A stretch of DNA of 64,000 nucleotides from an uncultured Eubacteriales bacterium (GTDB lineage Bacteria > Bacillota > Clostridia > Oscillospirales > Acutalibacteraceae), in NCBI GenBank assembly GCA_934486615.1, contig CAKSQO010000002.1, positions 1-64,000 on the forward strand, read 5' to 3'. This document shows, in pieces, positions 25,035 through 32,898 of this stretch. Made by a program: the position numbers and the translations under genes. How positions within the stretch are numbered: the stretch's first letter is position 1; every line of letters begins with the position of its first letter. Below the pieces are notes generated by a model. It did not search any database and was not told where the DNA came from. It saw nothing but the letters and a program-made list of their open reading frames with translations.

Positions 25035-26517
25035 AAAGCTCAAAAGCGGAACGGACATACGCGGAGTGGCAAGCGAGGGCGTTGAAGGCCAGCACATTCA
25101 GCTGACCGACGAGGCCGTCACCCTGCTCGGCCGGGCTTTCGCGACGTGGCTGTACAAAAGAGGCTGCTCCGAGCAGGCGCTCATTGCCGTCGGCCACGAC
25201 TGCCGCATCTCCGCAGGGCGCATAAAGGACGCGCTTATCGCAGCACTCACAAAGTCGGGTATGAACGTGCTCGACTGCGGCCTTTGCACCACCCCCGCCA
25301 TGTTTATGACCACCGTACTCAAGGGCTGCGATGCGGCCGTCTCGATAACGGCGAGCCACCACCCTTTCAACCGCAACGGGCTGAAGTTCTTCACCCCGCA
25401 GGGCGGTCTTGACGGCAGCGACATCAGCGATATTATCGAGATTGCCGAGAATGAGAGCTTCTACCGCATACCGACCTACGGCAAAATCGACAAGTGCGAC
25501 TTTTTGAGCCGCTACGCCGAGTATCTGCGCAAAATGATCGCCGACGGCGTGGGCGCGAACGTTGACTCGCAGCCGCTTAAAGGTCTGCATCTTATAGTTG
25601 ACGCGGGCAACGGCGCGGGCGGATTTTACGCCGACAAAGTGCTCGCCCCCCTCGGAGCGGACACTGCAGGCAGCATAAATCTTGAGCCCGACGGAATGTT
25701 CCCCAACCATATCCCCAACCCGGAGAACGAGTATGCAATGGAGTGCGCCTGCAAGGCCACCGTCGCCGCGAAAGCCGACCTCGGCATAATCTTTGACACC
25801 GACGTTGACCGCGCGGGAGCGGTCGGCGCTGACGGCAGCGAAATCAACCGCAACCGCCTTGTAGCCCTTGCCTCCGCCATCGCGCTTGAGGACTGCCCCG
25901 GCGGCACGGTCGTCACCGACTCGGTCACTTCGAGCGGGCTTAAAGTGTTCATCGAAGACGAGCTCGGCGGCCACCACTACCGCTACCGCCGCGGCTATAA
26001 AAACGTCATCGACGAGGCTATCCGCCTGACAGACGAGGGGCAGATTTGCCCGCTCGCTATCGAGACTTCGGGCCACGCGGCGTTCAGAAGCAACTACTTC
26101 CTTGACGACGGCGCATACCTCATCACCCGCATAATCATCAAGCTGGCTCAGTTAAAGCGCGAGGGCAAGACGGTCGAGGATCTCATCGCCGCCCTTAAAG
26201 AGCCTGCCGAGCGCCGCGAGATAAGGCTGAACATTACCGCCGAGGACTTCCGCGCCCTCGGCAACAGCGTTATCGAAAAGCTCGAGCGCTACAGTGCCGC
26301 CCACCCGAACTGGAGAATTGCCGACGACAACCGCGAGGGTATCCGCGTCTGTTGCGATGACGCTGACGGCTGGTTCCTGCTGCGTCTTTCGGTGCATGAC
26401 CCCGTTATGCCGATGAATTTTGAGAGCGACTCCGTCGGCGGCGTTGACAAAATGGTCAAGGCGCTCGGCGAGTTCTTCGCAGGTATTGACGGCCTTGATT
26501 TGAGCGCGTTCAAGTAA
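25024..26517 (+). CDS. Phosphomannomutase / phosphoglucomutase family protein
   Basis: This 497-aa alpha-D-phosphohexomutase interconverts hexose 6- and 1-phosphates, giving sugar-1-phosphate for nucleotide sugars. The catalytic phosphoserine loop is ITASHHPFNRNGLKF (Ser about residue 115), the metal site is FDTDVDRAGAVG, and the sugar loop region contains IETSGHAAFRSN. The C-terminal phosphate-binding domain is present. GGGAGGA lies inside the overlapping ABC gene. It is divergent from the exopolysaccharide operon across a shared 296-bp intergenic region, which suggests supply of activated sugar. Substrate specificity is not visible. Confidence 0.92.
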   Translation: MELKKLKSGTDIRGVASEGVEGQHIQLTDEAVTLLGRAFATWLYKRGCSEQALIAVGHDCRISAGRIKDALIAALTKSGMNVLDCGLCTTPAMFMTTVLKGCDAAVSITASHHPFNRNGLKFFTPQGGLDGSDISDIIEIAENESFYRIPTYGKIDKCDFLSRYAEYLRKMIADGVGANVDSQPLKGLHLIVDAGNGAGGFYADKVLAPLGADTAGSINLEPDGMFPNHIPNPENEYAMECACKATVAAKADLGIIFDTDVDRAGAVGADGSEINRNRLVALASAIALEDCPGGTVVTDSVTSSGLKVFIEDELGGHHYRYRRGYKNVIDEAIRLTDEGQICPLAIETSGHAAFRSNYFLDDGAYLITRIIIKLAQLKREGKTVEDLIAALKEPAERREIRLNITAEDFRALGNSVIEKLERYSAAHPNWRIADDNREGIRVCCDDADGWFLLRLSVHDPVMPMNFESDSVGGVDKMVKALGEFFAGIDGLDLSAFK

Positions 26518-26654
26518 GCGAGAGCACGCGCAGCATGAGCACGTCGGTATGCTGAGCTCTATGCGTTGCACGCCCTTGCCCGCGCACGTCGCCTGCTTCA
26601 CCGCTCACCCCGCGCACGTCGCCCGCCGTTCTTCGTGCGGCACATACCCTTTTA

Positions 26655-26705
26655 AAAAAACCGACCGCTGCAAGGCAAAACGCACTTGCAGCGGTCGGTT
26701 TTTAT
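26655..26705. terminator. Bidirectional terminator
   Basis: A 17-bp perfect stem (positions 26657-26673 with 26687-26703) separates the phosphohexomutase from the convergent histidine kinase. The 26518-26654 stretch before it holds no gene, only an imperfect repeat of a CCGCGCACGTCGCC motif. Confidence 0.9.
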
Positions 26706-28369
26706 TTTTCTCCGTTTTTCTTCGGATTTTTCGGTATGGTCACAGTTATCTCCGTGCCCTTGCCCGGCTCGCTCTTTATGTCGATATTGCCGCCGTGATA
26801 AGCGACCGCGTGCTTAACTATCGACAGTCCGAGTCCTGTACCGCCCGAGGCTTTGGAGTGGCTCTTGTCCACGCGGTAGAAGCGCTCGAAAACATGGTCG
26901 AGATGCTCGCTCGGTATGCCTATTCCGTTGTCGCTGACCTTTATGCGCGCCGCCGACTGCGACCCGCTTATGTCGATACAGACGCGGCCGCCGGGGCGAT
27001 TGTACTTGACAGCGTTGTCGCAGAGGTTAAATATCACCTCGTACAGCAGCCGTCTTACGCCGTTTACCTCGGTTTTTTCACCGTCGACCGCAATGATGAT
27101 GCCATTGCTTTTGGCGACCCCTGAAAGAGCGCCCGCCACCTCGGTGCCGAGCTCCGTCAAATCAACCTCCTCACGCGGCATATCGCTGCCCTCGTCAAGC
27201 TGCGACAGGCGGATTATGTCCTCAATAAGCGCCAGCAGCCGCTCGGCCTCAGACTTGATGTGACCGACAAAGCGCGGCATATCCTCGGCCTTGACAAGCC
27301 CGCCTGCGATGAGATCGGCACTGCCGATTATTCCCTGAATTGGCGTTTTCAGCTCGTGCGAGACGTTTGCCGTAAACTCACGGCGCGTGCGCTCAATATC
27401 GTCCTTGTCCGTCACATCAAACACCAGTATGACCGCTCCCGAGCATTCGGACTCGTTCCTGACGCGGCTGACATCGAGCTGATAAATGCGCTCGTTTCGC
27501 TCAAAGCGTCCCTCCGCACGGCCGTCGGAGAACGCCTTGTACACTGCGTCCGAAATGCCGTCGATGTCGCTTATGACCGTGCCGACGCACTCGCCGCCTA
27601 CGTCGAATATCGCGCTTGCCGCAGGGTTTATGCTGACAATCCGTCCGTCACGGTCAAGCAGGATAAGCCCCTCGTTCATATTGGCGGTTATCAAATCGAA
27701 CTCGGCCTGGCGCCGCTTGAGCTTTCTCAGCTGCGAGGCGATCTGCCCGCTCTGGCCGCTGATTCTGTGCAGCAGCGGCTTCAGCTCGTCATACGGAACG
27801 TCGGCCAAAGGATTGTCAAGGTCAATGCTGTTTATCGGCTCGACTATGCGGCGAGACAGCCTGCGCGCGATGAACGCCGAAAGTATCAGCGCGCCGACGG
27901 CAACGACCGCAAGCGGCTGCACCATCCCGATAACGAGCAGCCAGACCGTCACACGGTCGACCGAGATGCGCAGCACCGTGCCGTCGCTCAGCCGCTTCGC
28001 GTAATAGACCGTCTTTCGCATTAAAGTTGAGGAGTAGCGCTCGCTCTCGCCCTCGCCGTTTTTAAGCGCTAAGGCGACCTCGGTGCGCTTTGCGTGATTT
28101 TCGAGCGCGGCAGCGTTCTCGACGGTATCGTACTTCACCTTGCCGTCGGCCGCAATCCACGTCAGGCGGTACTCGTCGGACTGCACCTGCTTGAGGTAGT
28201 CCTCCCCCTCACGCTCGACCGCAACGGCGGCAAAGTCGAGCTGCCGGGTCAGCTGCGTTTTCTGCACCGACCCGAAGTAGTTATAAGCGCAGCCGAGTGT
28301 GACCGCTATGCACACGAGCATAGCGGCGGCCGCGACCGCTAATATTGAACGGAAAATGCGTTTTGTCAT
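26702..28369 (-). CDS. PhoR-type sensor histidine kinase
   Basis: This 555-aa kinase has TM1 (about residues 8-28), an extracytoplasmic domain (30-142), TM2 (about 143-166) and a HAMP-like linker. A PAS domain (about 222-320, GLILLDRDGRIVSINPAA) and HisKA (FTANVSHELKTPIQG, His338) follow. The ATPase domain has NLCDNAVKYN, DNGIGIP, FYRVD and GTGLGLSIVK. This order matches PhoR/WalK-type kinases. It overlaps the response regulator by 4 bp. No phosphate transport gene is in the window to support a phosphate role. Confidence 0.94.
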   Translation of the reverse strand: MTKRIFRSILAVAAAAMLVCIAVTLGCAYNYFGSVQKTQLTRQLDFAAVAVEREGEDYLKQVQSDEYRLTWIAADGKVKYDTVENAAALENHAKRTEVALALKNGEGESERYSSTLMRKTVYYAKRLSDGTVLRISVDRVTVWLLVIGMVQPLAVVAVGALILSAFIARRLSRRIVEPINSIDLDNPLADVPYDELKPLLHRISGQSGQIASQLRKLKRRQAEFDLITANMNEGLILLDRDGRIVSINPAASAIFDVGGECVGTVISDIDGISDAVYKAFSDGRAEGRFERNERIYQLDVSRVRNESECSGAVILVFDVTDKDDIERTRREFTANVSHELKTPIQGIIGSADLIAGGLVKAEDMPRFVGHIKSEAERLLALIEDIIRLSQLDEGSDMPREEVDLTELGTEVAGALSGVAKSNGIIIAVDGEKTEVNGVRRLLYEVIFNLCDNAVKYNRPGGRVCIDISGSQSAARIKVSDNGIGIPSEHLDHVFERFYRVDKSHSKASGGTGLGLSIVKHAVAYHGGNIDIKSEPGKGTEITVTIPKNPKKNGEK

Positions 28370-29043
28370 TTGTCGGCCTCCATTTTGTACCCGACGTTTC
28401 TGACCGTCTTTATCATATCTCCCGCTGCGCCGAGCTTCTGCCTCAAAGTGCGGATATGCACGTCGACCGTGCGCGTTTCGCCGCAGAAATCAAGCCCCCA
28501 TATATCACCGAACAGCCTGTCGCGGGTAAAGGCGACGTTCGGGTTTGAAACGAACATTTTTAACAGCTCGAACTCCTTGTAGGTAAGCTCAACGCGCTTG
28601 CCGCCGACAAAAGCCGTGCGCTCGGCGGAGTTGACCGTGATACCGCCGCAGCTGAGCGCGCTCTGCTCAGTCTTTCCGAAGCGGCGCAATACAGCCTTTA
28701 CGCACGAGACAAGCTCCATGACACCGAACGGCTTTGCAAGGTAGTAGTCCGCGCCGCCGTCAAGCCCCTGAATTTTGTCGTACTCCGAGCCTTTGGCTGT
28801 CGCCATGACCACGGGGATATTGCTGTAAGCGGGCGCGGCTTTCATGCGCCGCAGCAGCTCGATGCCGTCGATTCCCGGCAGCATAACGTCGAGCACCACC
28901 AGCTCGGGCAGCTCGGAGTGAGTGTGCAGCGCATTCCAGAACTCACTGCCGTCGGCAAAGCCGCAAGCGTGAAATCCCGTCGAATTGAGCGCGTAAACCT
29001 CGATATCGCGAATACTTGCGTCATCCTCAACGCACCAGATCAT
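28366..29043 (-). CDS. OmpR/PhoB-family response regulator
   Basis: This 225-aa regulator has a receiver domain with an acidic pocket (CVEDD), phosphoacceptor Asp52 in LVVLDVMLPGIDG and Lys in YLAKPFG. A winged-helix DNA-binding domain (YKEFELLKMF... RTVDVHIRTLRQKLG) follows. It is translationally coupled to the downstream kinase. The 291-bp region upstream is shared with a divergent hydrolase gene. On the minus strand TTTACT, 18 nt and TATTAT could be its promoter. Confidence 0.94.
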   Translation of the reverse strand: MIWCVEDDASIRDIEVYALNSTGFHACGFADGSEFWNALHTHSELPELVVLDVMLPGIDGIELLRRMKAAPAYSNIPVVMATAKGSEYDKIQGLDGGADYYLAKPFGVMELVSCVKAVLRRFGKTEQSALSCGGITVNSAERTAFVGGKRVELTYKEFELLKMFVSNPNVAFTRDRLFGDIWGLDFCGETRTVDVHIRTLRQKLGAAGDMIKTVRNVGYKMEADK

Positions 29044-29204
29044 AAGCTCTCCCCTGCCTTTTTTCTTTAAGTATATCCTCTCGATAAGCTTTATGCAATC
29101 TCTTTATACCTTAATCATAATACCGCAAAACAGGTTAAAAAGTAAAGCACTGCAATGTTAAATCTGTGTAAAAAACGGGGGCGCCGCGCCAAATTCAGCC
29201 GAGA

Positions 29205-29221
29205 TATAGCTTCAAGCTATA
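29205..29221. promoter_or_regulatory. Palindrome between the response regulator and hydrolase genes
   Basis: A perfect 8+1+8 inverted repeat (TATAGCTT-C-AAGCTATA) lies 33 bp upstream of the hydrolase -35. Its size and position suit an operator, but the binding protein is unknown. Confidence 0.4.
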
Positions 29222-29254
29222 ACGGAGTATCGCATTTCGGTATCGGCTCTGGTA

Positions 29255-29283
29255 TTGACTTTGAAAGCGCGCAGAGCTAAAAT
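29255..29283 (+). promoter_or_regulatory. Promoter of the hydrolase gene
   Basis: TTGACT (29255-29260), 17 nt, TAAAAT (29278-29283), 52 bp upstream of the ATG at 29335. Confidence 0.8.
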
Positions 29284-29334
29284 ATACCAAACCGATATGA
29301 ATTATCGGCAGTCGTTAAAAGGAGCGCGAAAGCT

Positions 29335-30150
29335 ATGCAGCAAGCGATAAACAAAACCTACGCCGACGCGGGGCGACCCGACCTTTTCGGCCTGCTCATA
29401 AACGGCAGGCGCGGCAGAATATTTTCGACGCTCTACACCGCCGCGGGAGTCGGTGACAAGCCGACGGTCATTCTGCTGCACGGCATACCCGGCAGCGAGC
29501 AGAACGGCGACCTCGCGCGGGCGCTGCAGGCGGCGGGCTTCAACGCGCTCGTTTTCCACTACAGCGGCTGCTTCGGCTCGGACGGCGACTACTCCCTCGC
29601 CCACAACATCGAGGATGCAAACAGCGTGCTCGACTTTCTGCTTGCCGACCGCGAGCACGGCATTGACCGCGACAAAATCTACGCTGTCGGGCACAGCATG
29701 GGCGGCTTTGTCTGCGGCCGTCTTGCGGCAAAGCGCAGCGGAATAAAGGCCGCCGCTATACTTATGGCCTGCGACGTCGGCCGCATATGGGAGCTTGAGC
29801 GCTCCGATAAGGCCGCGTTCGATACCCTCTGCGCCGTGCTTGACGACAGCGCGCAGTGGCTGCGCGGCGCAAGCCTTGAAGGCTTCCTTGCGGAGCTGAA
29901 AGAGTTCGGCGAAGACTGGCGGCTCGAAGCGGCCGCAAAGGCGCTTGCCGACAAGCCGCTTTTATGCGTTTCGGCTCTGCGCGACCGCCACACGCCGTAT
30001 GCGGCGCACTGCCGCCCGCTTGAGACGGCCGTCGCTGCCGAGGGCAAAGGGCGGCTTCAGACGCTGACCCTCGATGCGGATCACTACGCGACCGAGTGCC
30101 GCGGCGACCTCATCGCGGCGGTTATCGGCTTTCTTAAAGCACAGGAGTAA
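29335..30150 (+). CDS. Alpha/beta hydrolase
   Basis: This 271-aa cytoplasmic serine hydrolase has the oxyanion region VILLHGIPGSEQ, nucleophile elbow VGHSMGGF (about residue 122), a likely acid in SALRDRHTPY and the catalytic His in LDADHYA near the C-terminus. The ribosome site AAAGGAG is strong. The fold is that of esterases and dienelactone-hydrolase-like proteins; the substrate is unknown. It stands alone, with its own promoter. Confidence 0.88.
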   Translation: MQQAINKTYADAGRPDLFGLLINGRRGRIFSTLYTAAGVGDKPTVILLHGIPGSEQNGDLARALQAAGFNALVFHYSGCFGSDGDYSLAHNIEDANSVLDFLLADREHGIDRDKIYAVGHSMGGFVCGRLAAKRSGIKAAAILMACDVGRIWELERSDKAAFDTLCAVLDDSAQWLRGASLEGFLAELKEFGEDWRLEAAAKALADKPLLCVSALRDRHTPYAAHCRPLETAVAAEGKGRLQTLTLDADHYATECRGDLIAAVIGFLKAQE

Positions 30151-30254
30151 ACCTTAATAAAAAGTTCACAAATCGTTCTTATTTTCGGCGCACATATGAG
30201 TTATGATAAAGACCTACCGAAAAGGATGAACTTTTATTTCAGGAGCACCCGCAA

Positions 30255-30755
30255 ATGTTGCTTAAACGAAAACAGGCCGAGCTTATCGTCAGCCGAATAG
30301 GAGCGGACATACTTGCGTCCGATAATATGCAGCTTGAAAAGAGCTTTGTTCAGCACGGTCAGGTCAGCGTCTACGCTCACTCCGTGGCCGTCGCGGCAAT
30401 GTGCCTTATGCTCGCCGCACTGCTTAAAATGCGCGTCGACCGCCGCAAGCTCGTGCGCGGAGCGCTGCTGCACGACTATTTTCTCTACGACTGGCACATT
30501 CCCGACAGGAGCCACCGTCTGCACGGCTTTCGTCACCCGCACACGGCGGCCGAAAATGCGCAGCGCGACTTTGAGCTTTGCAGCGTTGAGAAAAATATGA
30601 TACTTTCGCATATGTTCCCGCTCGGGCGCGTGCTGCCGCGCCACAAGGAGAGCGTGCTGCTGTGCGCCGCCGACAAGCTGTGTGCGACAAAAGAGACGTT
30701 CTCGGGGCTGCGGGCAAAGCTCGCGCAGCACTTCAGCCGCCGAAAAAGTGCATAA
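30255..30755 (+). CDS. HD-domain phosphohydrolase
   Basis: This 166-aa HD-superfamily protein has the metal ligands in QVSVYAHSVAVA (first His), GALLHDYFLYDWH (the HD pair) and CAADKLC (final Asp). The HGFRHPHTAAENA segment carries further histidines. The family contains phosphatases and nucleotidases acting on small phospho-compounds. The start at 30255 follows CAGGAG. It is followed at once by a terminator, and the preceding gene ends about 100 bp upstream. Confidence 0.88.
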   Translation: MLLKRKQAELIVSRIGADILASDNMQLEKSFVQHGQVSVYAHSVAVAAMCLMLAALLKMRVDRRKLVRGALLHDYFLYDWHIPDRSHRLHGFRHPHTAAENAQRDFELCSVEKNMILSHMFPLGRVLPRHKESVLLCAADKLCATKETFSGLRAKLAQHFSRRKSA

Positions 30756-30758
30756 GCC

Positions 30759-30798
30759 AAAAAGCATACCGCCTGCGTAAACAGGCAGTATGCTTTTT
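30759..30798. terminator. Bidirectional terminator
   Basis: AAAAGCATAC-C-GCCTG pairs with CAGGC-A-GTATGCTTTT (one mismatch), loop CGTAAA, with a T run on the + strand. It touches the stop codon of the convergent membrane-protein gene. Confidence 0.85.
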
Positions 30799-31439
30799 TA
30801 ATGCTGATTTTTAAGCTGAGCCGCCAGATCGTCGTCAAGTTCGAACATCGTCTGCTTGAACATCATAAATACACGCTTGCCGTAGTTTACGGTGTAGAAC
30901 TTTTCGCCGTTTGAGGTGGTTTGCAGCAGTTCCTCGGCGGTGATATTGTCGTATGGCTCAAAATCGCGATAGAGCCGCGACCACGGCTTTACAAGATAAT
31001 ACTTTCCATGGCTTGCAAAATTGAATATGAGCGGATAATCTGTATTTCTCCGATGCAAAAGCAGCCGACGCACCTTTGCAGCCAACGGCGGATTGCTCAC
31101 CTTGTCAAGCACGTCTTCATCAAGCGAGAAGCGCTTGTGTTTTTTGGTCATAATCTCGATCAGAATCTTTATCAGCCATATGATGTTAAAAAGGCAGGCA
31201 ATCACGAGCACCGCAACTATCGCTATACGAAAGCCGCTTAAATCGTCATGGCCACGCATGGTAAAAAGGACTGCAAGCGCATAAACCGCCGTGCCCAGCC
31301 ACCCCAACAGGCAGCTGACGAAGCTCTTTTTTGAGCCCGCTTTCAGCCTGTTTTCGATATATTCGCGCGTCAGTGTTACCTTTCGCACCTTGTCGTCAAC
31401 ATTGCGGTACAATGTGTACCGCGGGTTATTCTCGCTCAT
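30798..31439 (-). CDS. Two-TM membrane protein of a three-paralogue cluster
   Basis: This 213-aa protein has two hydrophobic segments (about residues 41-61 and 70-94) and a cytoplasmic C-terminal domain. That domain contains YRDFEPYDNITAEELLQTTSNGEKF and ends MFKQTMFELDDDLAAQL. The domain order recalls YcxB-like proteins, but I cannot confirm the family. It shares the N-terminal pattern V-DDK-x2-K-V-x-LTR-x2-IENRLK and the whole C-terminal motif with the gene upstream. It overlaps that gene by 14 bp, forming the end of a three-gene operon. Confidence 0.8.
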   Translation of the reverse strand: MSENNPRYTLYRNVDDKVRKVTLTREYIENRLKAGSKKSFVSCLLGWLGTAVYALAVLFTMRGHDDLSGFRIAIVAVLVIACLFNIIWLIKILIEIMTKKHKRFSLDEDVLDKVSNPPLAAKVRRLLLHRRNTDYPLIFNFASHGKYYLVKPWSRLYRDFEPYDNITAEELLQTTSNGEKFYTVNYGKRVFMMFKQTMFELDDDLAAQLKNQH

Positions 31440-32088
31440 TTGACCGTCTCTTTTTCAAAATTTGTTTTAAATCGTCGTCAAGCTCGAACATATCGGTTTT
31501 GAACATCATACGGGCTCTTTTTCCGTTAAAGCTGACGATGTAGAACCTGTCGCCGTTGGACGTGCTGTCGCGAAGCTCGCCGTAGGTAATGTTGTTATAC
31601 GGCTCAAAACTGCGGTACGCTAAACGACTTCTGTCAACGTATTTAATGGTGAAATCCGTGAGCGGAAAGCAGCGCTCGGGTCGATTGTTAATGCCTAAAA
31701 TCCAATAAATCGCCCTTTTTGCCCACGATTTTTCGGGTTTAAACAGAGCGTCGTTAAACTCCGTCTCATAAAGCGAAAATCGCTTGTGTCTGCCCGTTAT
31801 AAGACTGAAAACAGCGTACAAAAGCAACGCGGTCGAAAATGCAAACATTATTCCGATAAATATGTACATTATAATAAAGAATAAGGCATCGTTCCCATAT
31901 TCCCCGAGACCTGAAACGAGCCACAACAACGCCGCCAAAATCAGGCACAAAACCAGATAATCGACAATCATATTTCCCACCTTGGGCTTGAGCTTGTTCT
32001 CGATGATTTTGCGCGTCAGCAACACTTTTGTCGGTTTGTCGTCGATGTCCTTAAAAAGTCGGCAGCCGCGACAGTCATACGGATTCAA
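31426..32088 (-). CDS. Two-TM membrane protein, paralogue of the next gene
   Basis: This 220-aa protein has the same layout: IDDKPTKVLLTRKIIENKLK, two TM helices (about residues 40-62 and 70-100), then YRSFEPYNNITYGELRDSTS and MFKTDMFELDDDL. I place the start at a TTG (32088, LNPYDCRGC) because GAGGGTG lies 6 nt upstream. This start also aligns with the paralogue's MSENNPRYTL; a GTG at 32097 is the alternative. The longer frame to 32187 reads through the upstream gene's end. It overlaps the upstream gene by 14 bp. Confidence 0.75.
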   Translation of the reverse strand: MNPYDCRGCRLFKDIDDKPTKVLLTRKIIENKLKPKVGNMIVDYLVLCLILAALLWLVSGLGEYGNDALFFIIMYIFIGIMFAFSTALLLYAVFSLITGRHKRFSLYETEFNDALFKPEKSWAKRAIYWILGINNRPERCFPLTDFTIKYVDRSRLAYRSFEPYNNITYGELRDSTSNGDRFYIVSFNGKRARMMFKTDMFELDDDLKQILKKRRSNERE

Positions 32089-32713
32089 CTTTTTCACCCT
32101 CGTAGTCAAAATTTGCGGTCTTGTAAGCGAGCACCGCAATGCCGCCGACGCTGACGACGAAGAACTCGTTGCCTGGCGCAATAACATCGAACAGCTGATT
32201 GCCGCGAATAAAGAAATTCTCCGACCAACGGTAGTAGGTCAGACGGTTGAAAATGCTGTACACCTTGCCGCTTTTGAAGCGGACGGTGCAGGGCAAAAAC
32301 ACTATCGCGATGAATATCGACGAAACAGAAACGCCGACCGCCAGCACATAAATAAGCGCGGCCATCGAGTGCTTTTTCTTGCGCATTACAATGTCGCGCT
32401 CGACGCGGAAGCGGCCCTTTTTCGCGCACACGGCGCAGAAAATGAACAGCCCGAACAGCGCCAGAGCTACCAGAATATTCAGTCCGCCGTACACCAGATA
32501 AAAGTAGGCCGAAAGCGGCATTTCGGCCGCTTCCTCGCCGATAAGCTCAACGTCGCGCAGGTAAACGACCCTGTCGACAGAGTAAATCACCAAAAACATC
32601 GCCGCTCTGAGCAGAAAAATCACACCCAAAACGATCCATTTTATCGACGTTCTGACAATCTCTTTCTTAACTCTTTTAATCGACAGCGCTTCTTTGTAAT
32701 TGTCATCAACCAC
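32075..32713 (-). CDS. Membrane protein, distant third paralogue
   Basis: This ~212-aa protein has three or four hydrophobic segments (WIVLGVIFLLRAAMFLVIY, YFYLVYGGLNILVALALFGLFIF, ALIYVLAVGVSVSSIFIAIVF). A C-terminal domain with RLTYYRWSENFFIRGNQLFD and FFVVSVGGIAVLAYKTANFDYE has the same strand pattern as the two downstream proteins. I chose a GTG at 32713 because GAGGAGG lies 9 nt upstream; the TTG at 32740 lacks a site. It is the first gene of the operon, with a clear promoter. Confidence 0.75.
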   Translation of the reverse strand: MVDDNYKEALSIKRVKKEIVRTSIKWIVLGVIFLLRAAMFLVIYSVDRVVYLRDVELIGEEAAEMPLSAYFYLVYGGLNILVALALFGLFIFCAVCAKKGRFRVERDIVMRKKKHSMAALIYVLAVGVSVSSIFIAIVFLPCTVRFKSGKVYSIFNRLTYYRWSENFFIRGNQLFDVIAPGNEFFVVSVGGIAVLAYKTANFDYEGEKVESV

Positions 32714-32764
32714 CGCTATACGCCTCCTCACAATGAACAACGCGTGAAAATCGTTGTCATTATC

Positions 32765-32793
32765 ACTATACAGTATTTACAGCAGAATATCAA
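32765..32793 (-). promoter_or_regulatory. Promoter of the membrane-protein operon
   Basis: On the minus strand TTGATA (32793-32788), 17 nt, TATAGT (32770-32765), 52 bp upstream of the GTG start. Confidence 0.8.
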
Positions 32794-32821
32794 CATTCCG
32801 GCAAAATATTGCATTAGAATA

Positions 32822-32873
32822 TTAAAAGACCCGATTGTGCATTTTCACTAAAAATGACAATCGAGTCTTTTAA
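32822..32873 (-). terminator. Terminator of the RNA methyltransferase genes
   Basis: TTAAAAGAC-C-CGATTGT pairs with ACAATCG-A-GTCTTTTAA around an 18-nt loop, just after the stop of the gene at 32899. Confidence 0.8.
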
Positions 32874-32898
32874 TTCGGTTTGAAGCGCCGTTTACCCC

